NCBI GenBank assembly: GCA_024500155.1
Contig: CM044867.1
Span: 12,661,632-12,725,631, forward strand
Source of the DNA: Chenopodium formosanum
Taxonomy: Eukaryota > Streptophyta > Magnoliopsida > Caryophyllales > Amaranthaceae
Reading direction: 5' to 3'
DNA: 64,000 nt
Position numbers and translations under genes: made by a program. Position 1 is the stretch's first letter; every line of letters starts with the position of its first letter. The notes beneath the pieces were generated by a model. It searched no databases, was not told the origin of the DNA, and saw only the letters and a program-made list of their open reading frames with translations. Positions 12,297 to 25,341 of the stretch are shown here, one piece after another.

Positions 12297-15200
12297 TATT
12301 TAATTCTAAACCACAATTAAATAGTTTTGTGGAATATTTAGAAATATTTTATTCCACTATGAAACTTCACAATGTTTCATCTTATGATAAATGGTTTTTC
12401 CCAAATGTTTTAAGAGTAGTACTCTTCATAAAACATTCATAGAAATCACACTCATATTTGATATGCTTGATTTCTTTCATGCAATTATGAATGTTGTCGT
12501 TCACTTATTGCATAGGTTTAGTTATAATTACTTTGCAAACCTTACCATCTTCATTATCCACCATTTCCATAATAAGATGATAAAAGTTTGAGAGTGTTAA
12601 TGGATTGCATGTAATTTAGGATTTATTGTCCAAGCAATGGCTCCCACTCATTTCATCATTTGAGACCTTCTACTTGACAACCTACAATAATTAATGTTCA
12701 ACAACGAACCTTTCCATTTAACATCTATCTTATTATTGCCTTTAAGGCAACAATATTCTCAACAGATATTTTAGTAGACTCCTCGATGATGCCTTGCTTG
12801 GGTTTTACTCCAAGCGACTCACAACGATTTGGGATACCCTAATCACTTGTGATCATGGAAATTTTCCTTAGATTCCCGCACATCATATATGGATGCACAT
12901 CCATGTTACCATTCTCAACCCACAACGCTTCTTGCCTCGTGCTTATAAATGGTTTCCTTGCTAAGGATCTAATCCTTGTTAAGGTTTGTGCTTTCAACAT
13001 CAAAACTCAAATTATATTTGTTTCCATGCGTCAAGAACTTCATCCTACTACTTATCTAAGTTCTATGGATGTTCTTGACTATAATTTAATGATTTAATAC
13101 TTAGATTAATGTCGATTGGTATTATATACGTACTTCACATGCTCTAAGCATGTAAGTCATCTGACGATTCCATATCATAGCCAACATGTACTAAGTATCG
13201 TCTTTAGCTCGGTCCATTGTCGAAAATACTTTCAAATCTAAGCATTTAGCATTTTATAGTTGTTTCACAATAGAGTTCGTAAACATTTTGTTGGACCATT
13301 ACTTTTGCTCACACTAAATTTCTTGTTCATCAGAATTTCTATGTTTCTCCATAAGTCAATCCTCTTTTTAACTTTATGAGAAAACACGTTCCAATTCCTT
13401 CATGCAATGCTTCCTTTAATCCCATGACGGATTCCATGTGCTTGCTTACAAATCTAGCATTATTTAGATTTTCAAAACCCTTAGACTATTTCATAGTCAC
13501 TTCCGAAATTCCATTTTGGGAAGGGGGTTTTGGTATCTATTTTGCCATATTTCATATGCGCAATTTTGCTAGATCAATCACGAAAAGACTTGAGCATTCC
13601 GATTGGTGAATGGGATTTTATTAAAATCAACTCCTTGAAATTAATTATATCCTTTTCAACCAACCTAGCTATGTATGCATATACATTTCCACATTTGTCA
13701 GTTTTCTCCTTGAAAACTTATTTGCAATCGATGGGTCTTTCACCTTTCATGCAGATTAATCAAGTTTCAAACATGATTTTCAAACATGGAGTCTATTTCG
13801 GATTTTCATGGCTTTTAACCATTATTCAGTAATTTGGATTTGTCGTAGCTATCTTACAAGACATTATTCCTTTACTTCTAATAGTAAATTAAATAGCATG
13901 CTTGTAAGTCTTAGGTTTGTTTCTAACTTAATAGGAATTTATAGGATTCAATCCAAGCCTTTGGTGAATTTGATACCTATACGGGGCAATTGCATCAAAC
14001 ACTGAGTTTTAAGGCGTTTTCAAAGCCTTTTTATTGTGTTGATCTTACTCCAACATCTTTAATGTTTTGTGAGTAATGAATTCTCTTTTAAGGCACTTGT
14101 AAAGTCCTTTTGAGTATTTTTGATCAAACATTCTCATGAAGTCCTTTAAGGTCTTCCGAGATTCTCAGTTCTAGTTTGTTGCTAAGCTCGATGGTCATCG
14201 AGTTCATTTTCCTCCCACTTGTCGTTTTGGAAACGTGTTACTTTCCAGAAAGACACTACTTAGAGCACCAAACAATTTTTGTTCTCAATTAGGATGTGGA
14301 GGTAATACCCGTAGTCTCACTTGAATGCTTACAAAGAGACATGTATATTATCTTTGGTTAAAAGTTCGTTGTGAAACAAACAGTTAGCTCCTACTTGAGC
14401 TATCTTAGTCTTTATTGAGCCATTCAGCTCCCACTAAGTCACCTAGCTCCCACTGAGTCACTTTGCTCCCACTGAGCTAGTGAACTCCCACTGAGACTAA
14501 GAGCCTTAGACATATACTTGAAAAGACTTTTAGAAGTTATTTCTATCCATAACTAAATATGGCGTCCTTTCTTAGCTTCGACATTTTGTTTAGTGTAACA
14601 TTAGTCATTTGTGCAAATCTTTAAGAACTTTATAGGAAGGGTTGTGAACCATCATCGTTCAAATCATTTTCAAATGACACCGAGGTCTCCGTGAAGACAC
14701 ACCATGTTCTTTGTGGAGTTATTTATGAAAATTTCCATTCATAACTTTGAGATAGTCACGCTTGGCTCAAGAAAACATCGCTCGATCTAATCTAGACGTT
14801 TTGATATCTTGTCAAGTCGATTCTGTACTTCACTGAACTCTTGAGCTACTCAAGTCAAGTTTGTTCACAGTTGATGAATATAGCCATATCCTTTCAAATT
14901 CTTTGTGAAACGTTGAAGTAATTGAATCCTCTTTAGCCTTCAGAGTCAATTGTCTATACCAAGAACAATAGCTCTCTGTTTTGTCGATTTCAACAAGTAA
15001 GACTTGCTTGTCTTAGAACGATTCCAATTCGAGCAACTATCAAGAGCCTATCTAATAGAGCCTTGAGTACGTTCTTGTCGATGTGACATTTCTAAAGATG
15101 TTTGGAACGCAAATCAAGCCCATGACTTGAACTTAGTGAGTTTATCATGTTAGAGAAATGTTTGTTTATACTCAAGCATTCTTAACTCAACGCTTGGATA

Positions 15201-18200
15201 ACCATCCCATTCAAATAAATCTCGCAACTATTGCTCATTACTTTGAATGTGAGTCTTTCCATGTGTAAATGGATCAATTGCTGATTATGGAACATAATAA
15301 CCATTACTTGTTCCAGCCTTTAGCTTAAAAGGTCTTTAAACAAAACATACGACCTTACAACTGATGTAGCTCTTCTTGCTTCATTCTAAGCTTGTAAGTC
15401 GATAACTTAGCTTAACTTCAATAGTTTGAGGTCACTATCATAGTGGAACACTCAAGCAGTATCCGATACTTGTGAAGATAATGAATTGCTAAGTAAACTA
15501 CAATAACATGAACTCATGAGTTGAAATGAAATCTAATTCCTTTTCTTCGTTCCTTCTTTCCTATATTTCTTATCATACAATATCTCATAATCTTACTTTA
15601 AGAATCATTTCTTTAAGTACCTTGACTCTTTTACTTTGTTAGGCATAATCAAGCACCTAGTGCGCCGTAAAACAAAGTTCCATCTTTTCCATTAATTCTT
15701 ACTCGAATTACTACATCAATGAGTCCTACTCAATTATGTATGATGCGAAAAGATACGTTGGTTGCCAAACATTGACAATCTTGAGTTTGCAACTCAGTAC
15801 CTCATGTTTTATCAAAACTACCTAGTATTTTGAATGCATGATGTCCAACCGTCCTTTCGGACTTAGTTATAAAAGTCATTTATGAGAATTGTATTTTAGA
15901 AATGCTTTTCCTGTCTTTGAGAACTATTCTCAAGGATTTCCTTTACCAATCATGGAAACAATATTATTTGATTTACCAATCTAATTTACGCATAAAAATT
16001 GTCCCTATTTGGCGAAAATAAGGCGATTCCAAGATCCGAAGAAACAAAGAGTGGTTAAGCATGCTTTGGCTTGTCTTAAACACTCAATCTTCTAGGGTAA
16101 GCATTGCCTTGCTAATGGCTCTAAGCCACGCTTGGTTAGACAATCATCGCATCTAATGCATCTTTGACGATGTATCTCTTTTGCCACGGTATGTGAGGAC
16201 TCCTCACTCATACCGATGAGTTAAACCAAAACCAACGTGCACACCCGTTGTGCCTTATGCCCCTTAGAGAAGTGATGGAACATTGCTTTGGCGTAGCCTA
16301 CCATCACCATCGTCCGGTTAGTAAGTGTTGTTTTGGAAAGGCAAGTTTTACTCAATATTATTAGGGACCTAGGATTTCTATGTTGGTTGATTTAAGTGAA
16401 CTTAACTAATCATCGCAACATCAAGAAAACCTAAACATGCATCTAACGAATAATTCACACATATATATATAAGCATAAAATATAAAGCGAAATTATAGAT
16501 GCATATTGGCAACTAGCATGACCCCTTGAAATCTTCATATCTTCAAAAGGTCTTTATTTCCAATTCAAGGCTTTGTTTTCTAAGATACGCCGTCTTCAAG
16601 ACTTAACTAAACTATGCAAAAACTAGTGTCTACAACTAGGAATAATCTAAATATTAAAGTACAAAACTACTTAACGGTGCGTAGACCGTATTTAGATTTA
16701 AAAAAATACATAACGGCACGTAGTCCGTATTTTCAATCCTAGTCGGGTCCCACTAGTTGCCATTTCATAAAACCTGTGTGAGAGAGAGAATATATAGATA
16801 TTCCATTCATCCATTCACTAGTTGTGAATGGCCCATGCAATTTACAAAAATAAAAAAACAAGTAAAATGCATTTAAACAACGCGCACACTAGTGACTAAT
16901 CTAGGTGGTTAATCTGATTAACACGCCTAATTAAAAACTAGTCAAAGTTGTTTAACCGATTATATAATTTACGTCATTAATAATTGAAGCTCCTACTAAA
17001 TTCTGCATTTCCTTAATTAATCTAATTAATTAAGTCGGTAGCACCCAAACTTGTCAAAATGAAATTTTGCCAATGCCGCTCAAAACCGAGGCCTAGCCTC
17101 CCAAAATTTTAATTAAAATAAACAAAATTAATTAAAATAAATAAAGGGAAAAATAATTAACATCAAGCCTACTACGGCTAGTCACCTCACCGCACCAAGC
17201 ATACGCACACGCCAAGACCACGAACACACGGCACACGGCCGCGAGCCGCTGCCACAGCACAGCCGTGCGTGTGGCCCACGATCGAGGCGGCGCAACCACC
17301 TTGGCAGCCACATGCGGGCTGCTGTGCAGCCCGGCTCGCCATGGTGGTGCATTGCCTTGTTTTGCGTGCCACTACCTTGGGATTTGATCCCTTTTTCGCG
17401 AGACGTAAATAATTAATTCTAAATTAATTTTAGAACTAATTTAGTGAGCAAAATCAAATTGTAAACAAGTCTAACTTAATAAAATTTTCAAAGTGCAATA
17501 ACCAAAATAATTCCAAGAACCATCTTTAATTAAATTGGTTTAGCTTGGTGCAAAATAAAATTGAGGCAATTTCTCACTTTCAATTTAATCAATTTAAATT
17601 AAACTTGAGAATTTGACAAAGTAAAGGGAAGTTGGAAAAATATGAACTTTAATGTTCAAATGAAAATTCCAACATCTAAAATTTGTAAATCCTTGAAAAT
17701 TATATCTTCCAACATGAAGATAACCAAATTTCTATCACAAAAATCGAAACTTTATGTTTCTAATCAACTCAAAATGATTAAAACAACAAAGTTCAACTCA
17801 AAATAACATGGAATTTAGTGGTTTTCAAAGTTTCAATCACTTATCACAAATAAAGATTGAATCTTTAACACTTAGGAAGCCTCAAAAATAAAATTTTCAC
17901 ACTAAAAAGCAATTAGTTTGCAATTATGTGAAAATAAATCAACCTTTAAGCATCAAATACTACCAAGTAAGTGTGCTTTAAGGGGACATAAAAATGCAGA
18001 AAATAATGCAAATAATTAACCATATAATCAACAATTTATGCCCTTAATTTCAAGGTTAAAAAAAAACTTAAAATTTATCGTCAAAAACGTAAAACCCCTC
18101 GAAAAAGGCATTTCAGGTCAGAATTTGGCTAAAATCACAGTCCCAACGGGGTAAAAACCTTTCCAGAACACGTTTTCCACCCAAAATTCACTAGTCTTGA

Positions 18201-18344
18201 GCGAAAATCTGGGTTCTGGGCCAAATTCGACATTAAAAACGGGATTAAAAAAATAAAACCGAGCTACTAATCTAATTAGCAACATAAACCAGAAAAAAAG
18301 CCAAAAATAAACCTTGAAAAACATGATTATAAAAATAAACGAGC
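12297..18344 (-). other. Internal non-coding region of the minus-strand element
   Basis: Apart from the repeat at 14425 there is no recognisable coding domain in about 6 kb; the longest open frames are about 60-100 codons and unlike any retroelement protein. A short GC-rich island at 17200-17360 accounts for the spurious 61-codon frame there. The 9932-10642 stretch on the other side of the nested solo LTR is equally bare. Confidence 0.6.
14425..14498 (-). repeat. Four copies of an AGTGGGAGY unit, about 18-20 bp period
   Basis: On the plus strand CTCCCACT recurs four times within units like CTAGCTCCCACTGAGTCA. On the element's own (minus) strand each unit contains AGTGGGAG, the same core as the polypurine tract next to its 3' LTR. 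Confidence 0.85.
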
Positions 18345-18360
18345 GGGGCTCCGATACCGC
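18345..18360 (-). other. Primer binding site, initiator tRNA-Met type
   Basis: Minus strand GCGGTATCGGAGCC directly follows the end of the 5' LTR. It differs at two positions from the common plant PBS TGGTATCAGAGC. Confidence 0.75.
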
Positions 18361-19558
18361 TGTTGAGGTTTGATGAGTCCGACTCACCGCGGAAACAACC
18401 CCACCCGAGGAACCACTCGCAATAACTAAAATCATAAAGCATAAATAAATAATCACAAAGAAAAGATAACGAATCTTACCCTCGAAGCGAGCTTCGCCCA
18501 AAACCCGGGGCTCTTACTTGAAAGCTACGAGTACGTCAAGTGTCGTGCCTCCGACGAAATCCACCCACAAAAAGGTGAACACAACTTTAAGGTCTACTAC
18601 CTTGGGGTTAGCAAGGTCCGACCAAAACCCGAGTGTTATATGAGTTTAAGAGTTTTCCCAAAATTATGGAATGCTCTTTTTAACTCCCACTCAAGCACTT
18701 TACTCCAAATCCCAAGGTTGGTATTTATAGAGGAAAGTATGAGTGAGAATTTCTATCCCATCAATAATGTGGGATCATGAAATTCCTCAAATTAATTTAA
18801 AGCTAAATTAAATTAAAATTGCAAACTAATAATAAATCTACAAGTATCATTACCATGTGAGATGGGTTGGTGAGGACCACATGGAGAGTAGGGGACCATA
18901 CTTGCTCCCCACTTAATACTCTCCTTGTGCCACATGTCCTCACCCACTTACTCCCATATTCCAAGCTTCCCCTTATTCACGGCCCTATGGCCCGAGCCAA
19001 GCCACGAGCCAAGCCCGAGCCCGGCCCGAGCCCAACCCGCACCTGGCCCAAGCCCAGCCCGCTGCTGTGGCGCGGTGCGGGTGCGGCTGCTGCTGTGCCT
19101 AGCCGCGGCTGGCTGTGGCTGTTTGCACGGTGCGCTAGCTCGTCTTGCCCCTAGAATTCAGATGCTCGGGGCACTCCGATGCTAGGGGTATTTTCGGGAA
19201 TATGGTCGATTTATTATTATTTTGCGCGTCTCGTCTTTTATCATTTAGACTCGACTTCCGATGATCGGTTTCGACGCTCTAAGCTCGAATTACCGACGTC
19301 TAAATATTTAACACTCTGGCGACGAATAATTTCTTCCGAATTAATTCGTCGAGTCGGTTCGCATATATTTGCTTGGGTGTGACCCGAAGGGTTCAGTCAA
19401 GATTAAGCTGTAATATTAATTATATTAATATTACTGATCGGAAGCGGCCTCCACCCAGGCATTCCGATCACTTGACCTTACTGAATATATTAGTTTTCTT
19501 ATAATTCTGAACCCGCAATCAGAATAATACACTTGTTCGAAGGACACCATTCCTTTCA
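18361..19558 (-). repeat. 5' LTR of the minus-strand element
   Basis: This is the partner of 8732-9916. The LTRs differ by many substitutions and small indels; for example, an extra TATTAATATTACTG stretch near 19424 occurs only here. The insertion is therefore not very recent. Confidence 0.85.
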
Positions 19559-19563
19559 CGTGA

Positions 19564-20044
19564 AGACAGATTCATAGTAGAGAGAAATGGTGTTAAGGAA
19601 ACCCTAAGAGAGAGAATAATTAGTATTACTCACCTTAATTTACTTAACTAATATGTAACAAATTTTAATCAATTTATTTTCTGATTTTTCAATAATATTA
19701 TTTTCTGATTTTTCTAAATTATAAAAATAAATTTGCAAATTTTCTAAAATGATTTAAATGATTTTTGAAAAAAAAGGGGAGGACCCACTTTTTTTTTTTT
19801 TTTTTTAATGTGTGGCCTATATTAAGCTATGTCTTATGGCTTTAGGTGATCAAAGTTTTCTTTGATCAACTTAGAATTTTCACATGACAACATAATACAA
19901 ATATGTATATTATTTTGTTTCCATACTAATCGGATTTTCTAGTTATAACAAAATGTTATTAAATAAAACATGATAGTAACTAACATCGAATTAGGTAGAA
20001 AATTAAATTGACAAACTACTACATTGGAAAAACTAAAACACCAA
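19564..20044. other. Non-coding flank
   Basis: The first 60 bases continue the tandem repeat seen at 8421-8731. The rest is AT-rich with a run of T at 19789-19806. No gene was seen. Confidence 0.5.
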
Positions 20045-22411
20045 TGTAACTAATTAGAGACGAGCTTAAAATTAATGTACAATTGATTTCCCAATGTATT
20101 TCGACGGTCTCTTACAGAACGCTTATTGATGAACAAGTCTCGGAATCTTTCAAACCAGAAGTCTCAGAATCTTTCAAACCATGTGGGATAATGCAAGGGG
20201 ACCATCTTTCCCCATATCTATTTTTGTTCTAAATGGATATTTTGTCAACAATGCTTTTGATGGTAGAAAATTTAAATTCTTGTTAAAAGGGCTCAAGGTA
20301 ACAAGAAGATCTCCGTCAATTTCACATTTATTTTTTGCTGATGACGCGGTGATTTTTTTTCAAGCAACGACAGAGTCATGTGAAAATTTGGTGGAGATTA
20401 TTGATAGGTTTAATTAGTGGAATATCGGGAAAGCAACTAAACCTGAGTGTGAAGTTTAGCAATCTGGCTTTGGTTTCTAACATAGAGGGTTTTAAGAACA
20501 TTTTGAATATTAATCAAGTTTCGGTAATGGAAAACACTTGGGGGCACTAGTTGATTTAGTAGTAATTAAAAAGGAAGCATTTCAATACTTAGTGGATAAA
20601 GTCTTCCATAGGATTCTCTCTTGGGGTTCCCTAAACTTGTCTCAGTCGGTGAAGCTTAATCTGATAAACACGGTTCACATAAGTATTACTTCTCATGTTA
20701 TTAAGTGTTTCAAGCTCTCACTTTCTTTAGCATATAAGATTTATTCTCTGATCGCTAAGTTTTATGGGGAAGAAAAGGAGAGAAACAGATGGATTAGGTG
20801 AATAAAGGAGTTTTGCAGTTTCCAAAGGGGATGGGGGGTTAGCGATTAGATCGATCGTTCACCGAGATGAGGCTATCCTTTTCAAGCAAGTGTGTCGAAT
20901 GCACAATAACCCCCAATTACTTTTGGCTCAATCTTATTATGAGCCTATTCATAATTGTTTCTTATGTGCAGAGTCTCCTTCGCTTACAATTAGAGGGAAT
21001 GCTTCTTGGGGAAGGCGCAGTCTTTGGGGTGTGGGGAAAAATATGGCGCAAGGCTACGTTCGGAAGGTTAGGGAATGAGGAGAGTATGAAAATAGCAAAT
21101 ATGAAATGGGTTCAAGGTGAGATCCCATAAGTGAATTCAAATACACCACTATAGGGTATAGGTACGGGTAAGCTAAGGTAAGAGATCTTCTTGGTCCTAC
21201 TGGTTAATGGAATACGACTATCATCTGGGAAAGGTTTGAATGGGAATCAGCAAAGAAGATATTGGAGATGGAGTTACCAAAATAACGAGAAGAAGATTTC
21301 TTGTCCTAGAATTACCACCCTTCAGGTGAGTAAACAGTTGAGTCTGGATATGTTTTTTTATTGGATACTTTCTCTAAAGATCAAAGACTGTCGAGGGAGG
21401 ATGGTTTTTGCCTAATTTGGAAACTGAATGTCCCTCCGAAATGGAGTTTATTCTTGTGTAAATTAGTTATGAACGGTCTAGTTGTAAAAGCTAATATAGC
21501 TCGAAGAGGGGTGGATTTAGATATAGAATGTGATGTTTGTGGATTGTAGGATGAGGATACACAACACTTGTTTCGATTTTTCTCTTTAGGTAAATATGCG
21601 TGGAAGAATTCCTCCTTTTACATTTGCTCAATAATGAATGAATCTTCTCCGCTGTGACACTGGATTCAAAACTATATCTTGCTTTTCGTTGGTCTTATTA
21701 GTGAAAGAATACATACCTTTATATGTATTCTTTGGGGTTTATGGATTACTAGAAATGGAAGGGTTTTTTATGATGAGAATGGCTATCTAGCCACTTTATT
21801 CAGAAATCTAGAGTTGGCAAGAAGTACCCTAGACATGTTTCTTATGCCGAATGTAAGAAGACTAGGGACTTTACAAGTCATGGATGGTGCGAACGGTCCA
21901 CCATCGAGGTTTATGATGGTTAACTTAGGCACGGAAGACAATAAACCTATGGATCCGTTAGGGGGTTTGCAGGAGGTTATTATTATGGTAGATGCTCGTG
22001 GCATAAAATTTCGGGGAATGCAAGTTTTGGTTGGGCTTACTTTTTGAATGGGACGGACTATGTAACGTAGTTGGGGGCCGCTTCTATGGTAAAGGTTCAT
22101 TAGTACTACATGCAGAGGGATTAACTTCTCTACATGCTTTGTAATGGGCAAGGGAGAAGGGCTACCCGAACATCACAATGTTCACGGACTCGAACTTAGT
22201 CCTCATACTTCACCAGCAACGAAGGAGGGAGATGAAGATGTTTTGGACTATCAGGGAAATTATTAACAAGGAAAATCTCTTTAGGTCTTGCGTTATATGG
22301 TAGGTGGAGCGTGAACAAGATACAAGGGCCCATGAGTTGGCTAACGCTTGTCGATCTTGTTTTACTTGTTTTACTAGCTAGTTTCTTTCTTTTTTTTTTG
22401 ACAAAAGATTC
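20045..22411 (+). pseudogene. LINE (L1-type) ORF2 remnant: reverse transcriptase to RNase H
   Basis: The plus strand carries the C-terminal half of a plant L1-type non-LTR retrotransposon polyprotein, in several frames. In order: an RT part from about 20045 (VQLISQCISTVSYRTLIDEQ), the block corresponding to GDPLSPYLF near 20200 (here GDHLSPYLF), the catalytic box FADDAV near 20332-20349, and an RT tail at 20538-20801 (SLAYKIYSLIAKFYG). A zinc-binding zf-RVT-like part follows at about 21410-21620 (KLNVPPKWSLFLCKL, then CDVCG and HLF). An RNase H-like domain lies at about 22120-22379 (WAREKGYPNITMFTDS, HELANA). The 5' half (ORF1, endonuclease) is absent, typical of 5' truncation on insertion. 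Multiple frameshifts and stops make it inactive. The copy is split by the solo LTR at 22412. Confidence 0.85.
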
Positions 22412-24653
22412 TATAGACACCTAATTGTGTCTCCCCAAAAACCAAACTCAGAGATGAATAAATTTCACGTCATTGACAATCGAACGAAGTGAAAGTGTGA
22501 AAAGTCTAGTGATGCGGTTGTTTTTATTAAATATATTTCTTTATGTTTTCGAAAATCTACTCTATTTATGAAAATATTCCAGTCCAATTTAGTTTGGTCC
22601 ATGATAAATGTCCAATAATAGTGTAGTTGGATTGGGCTCAAAAAGACCTTTCCAAAGATATATTTTAAGCCCAATTCCGATGAATAATGAGGAAGTTATG
22701 GCCAAAATACTAAACTAGGCCCAAACCGGATTTTACCTATGACCCATTGATCATGAGGAGGGTCCAAAGGTTTAATCCCATTCCTAAACCAATTAGGATT
22801 GATTAGAAGCTTTTATGATTTTCTAAAAGATCTTAATTATCCTTTTTGAAAAGATAAGATCATATAATTTGAATTTGAATAAAACTCTTCTTTTTTAGAG
22901 TCCTCGTTTTGTACGAAATGGAATGTGTTCACATATTATTTTCGTGACTCATATTTTTTATCCAAATATTATATGGTTGGGTAATCTTGAAGTTATCTTT
23001 TCAATGATATATTATAATATTAATTCCGAGTTATAAGGAAAAAAATATGAAAGAAATACGAAATTCTATCCAAAATTGATACCCTTCCACTATTTTGCCC
23101 AAATTTTTTATTTACAAAATATTTTAATATGATTCTAATTGGGTTGGAAAGTAGACTTCAAGAGCTTTCCAACGATATATTATATGACTTATTTGGACTT
23201 TTGGATCAAAAGATATGATAAAATCAAAATCCGCAATAAACTGTTCCAACGCCAAACGACAGAGTTTGTCGCCAGACGACAGCAACTGTCGCCTGGCGCT
23301 ATTGTCTGTCGCACGACGCTAATATTTGTCGCCTGGCGCTATTGTCTGTCGCACGACGCTAATATTTGTCGCTTGGCGCTAATGCCTATCGTGTGGCGAC
23401 AGATGCCAGTTTTATTCCGTATCAAACTCAAAGTATCCTCTATCATTTTCGGACTATTTTCTATAAATAGGGCCCTTGGCCTCCGTTTTCAAATCATCCA
23501 CAACGATCATAGTTCTCTCTCTTCTCTCTCTAAGCTAAAGCTTTTTCTTTCACCCTCTTGCTTTCTAAACTAGCTTTTTCACAAACACTATACCTCATTC
23601 ATTAGTTCAAGACAAACCTAGCCAAGTTCAAAGTTGCCTTCGCCCTAGACGTGAAAGGTTGATACTTTCTGAGGTTATGGTCCCAAATCCTTATTTCAAT
23701 TATTTAATTTAATTGTTTGATTTATTATATTTTATTGAAGTTTACTATTGCGCGTATTTTGTTATTCGAAAGAGGTACGAGGCATCAAAGTGAGTAATTT
23801 TGTTACTCTATTCTTGTAGAAAGCATGTTTAAATTTTATCAATTCCTATAGCATGTTAGGATGTTATTATTGCTTTCTAGTATCATGTGTAGGGTGCTTC
23901 CTATGCTTTCCAATATCATATTAATATCATGCTAGTATCATGTTAAAAGTTAAAGCTTTGATTTTTATTGCTTAGTGACATGCTAGGGTTTGTTATTAAT
24001 CTTGTTAGTATCATGTCTAGGATCTTGCTATTATTATTATGCTTTAATGATGATATGATTATGATGTTGATTGTTGGATTTATTATTATTATGTTCCTTG
24101 ATGTATACATTGTTGTTATTGCTTGATCACGCCTCTTCTGCAGGTTTAAAAGAAATTTGTACTTGAAATCACGCCTAATAAGATAAATAATAATTTTATT
24201 TAGGCTAATATGATTTTAATTCAAGTGATCACCAATAATAGACTTGTTTGTGCATTAATATTAAACCAACATAGATTAAACAAGTTTAGGGTTAACCTAA
24301 TAATTGTATGTTAATCAGAAAGCGCACATGAATATGAGAAGAATAAAGTAGAGGCCTATCATGAATTTAAAAAGAATAAAGTAAAGGCATATTTTATAAG
24401 GCGAGTTCAATCTCTTTTAGGTTGGATTTGTACCCTCATCCCAGAATATCCAGTCATGGTTCCAGACCACTACGAAGATAGCGACCTCATGGATCGTGAA
24501 AGGGGTGTAACCTTCACCATGCAAACTGTTTACAAGTTCCTAAAACTTGTTGATGACTCTTTTGCTCTCGTTTCCTTCCCTTTGGACGCCACCATACTTA
24601 AGTGTATGATCACAGTGGGGTTCAAGTTTGGGATGCTTGAAATATTCCCTACA
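22412..24653 (+). mobile_element. Solo LTR, plus orientation, near-perfect TSD
   Basis: It starts TATAGACACC (TG mutated to TA) and shares the GTGTCTCCCCAAAA block with its relatives at 25342 and 5981. It ends ATTCCCTACA. Flanks are GATTC at 22407-22411 and AATTC at 24654-24658, one mismatch. A TATA box (CTATAAATAG) lies at 23461-23470, followed by a CT-rich leader. The U3 array at 23262-23405 lies just upstream. The small frames at 23139-23573 and 24456-24821 are not genes. Confidence 0.9.
23262..23405. repeat. 20-bp minisatellite of TGTCGCCTGGCGCT-type units
   Basis: Alternating 20-bp units (GCCTGGCGCTATTGTCTGTC and GCACGACGCTAATATTTGTC) repeat from about 23291 to 23370, with degenerate units on both sides. 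They form a 40-bp higher-order repeat. Each unit carries an imperfect CGCC/GGCG dyad. The array ends about 55 bp before the TATA box. Confidence 0.9.
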
Positions 24654-24658
24654 AATTC

Positions 24659-24720
24659 TACTAACGAAAAACTCTATTACAACCTAAAAAGAGTTAAAAA
24701 AAAATTAAAAAAAAAAAAAA
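24659..24720 (+). mobile_element. 3' end and poly-A tail of the LINE
   Basis: The LINE 3'UTR resumes after the solo LTR and ends in an A-rich tail (24698-24720). A clear target duplication for the LINE was not found. Confidence 0.65.
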
Positions 24721-25341
24721 AACTAAGAAAATTACAACATGTCAAACCAAACACGCGAAAAGGAGGATATGTAATGTGGACCGAGCATTGCCAAACTAAC
24801 CAAATAACTCGAGATGTATAGACATTGTAGCTTAAACGCTTTGAGGAGAACTAAAACTTGCCAAAACACAAAAGCAAATTTTAAGTAGAAGATGCTGAGA
24901 GTAGAACCATCCAAAAGAGGAATACCTCCTGTTGAAGAAACAAGAACCCTTGACACCACTTCACTCCCACAGATGGCGAAGAATAACTACTTCCATCATA
25001 GGAGTCTGGGAAGACAACAAAAAGAGTCATATTTTTTAATAACTCTATCGTGAGAAACCTTGCATGAAAATGCAGGTTCCCTTCCTACAACTCTACCAAC
25101 AGAGAGTATGTGCAAGAAAATGGTGAATTTGCTTACCCCAAACATTAAAGTTAGGGAGCCTCCTTCAAGATGTGGATTAACGGCGATGACTTGATTTTTC
25201 GTCACAAACACTACCAAAGGGAAAATAGCAACCAAAAGAATACTCTTATCATCCCACAACAATGACACAACAAGATAAGCGAACCCACCTTTTCCCTTAA
25301 CAACACCAACACCTTCCTCCTGCATACTCCAAATGCAGGGT
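24721..25341 (-). pseudogene. Degenerate minus-strand open sequence, possibly LINE-derived
   Basis: Minus-strand frames (24732-24959 and 24996-25397) join across the next solo LTR to a frame at 27264-27523, so they predate that insertion. A segment with GKGGFAYLVVSLLWDD and NQVIAVNPHLEGGS faintly resembles the GGLALLW-type region of plant LINE endonuclease domains. The resemblance is weak and I would not name a function. There is no start codon context, no domain order and no conserved catalytic residue that I can confirm. Confidence 0.25.

Larger units (their letters stand above)
8732..19558 (-). mobile_element. LTR retrotransposon, minus orientation, apparently non-coding, TSD CGTGA
   Basis: Two related LTRs (8732-9916 and 18361-19558) are flanked by CGTGA at 8727-8731 and 19559-19563. 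On the minus strand, the sequence next to the right LTR is GCGGTATCGGAGCC. This resembles the primer binding site for initiator tRNA-Met (TGGTATCAGAGC), so the right LTR is the 5' LTR. A polypurine tract (CAAGTGGGAGAT) abuts the left LTR, confirming orientation. This arrangement resembles Ty1/copia elements, but about 6.8 kb of internal DNA (excluding the nested LTR) shows no gag, protease, integrase, RT or RNase H motif that I can read on the minus strand. It is therefore a non-autonomous large derivative or a very decayed copy. A solo LTR is nested at 10648-12291. Confidence 0.85.
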
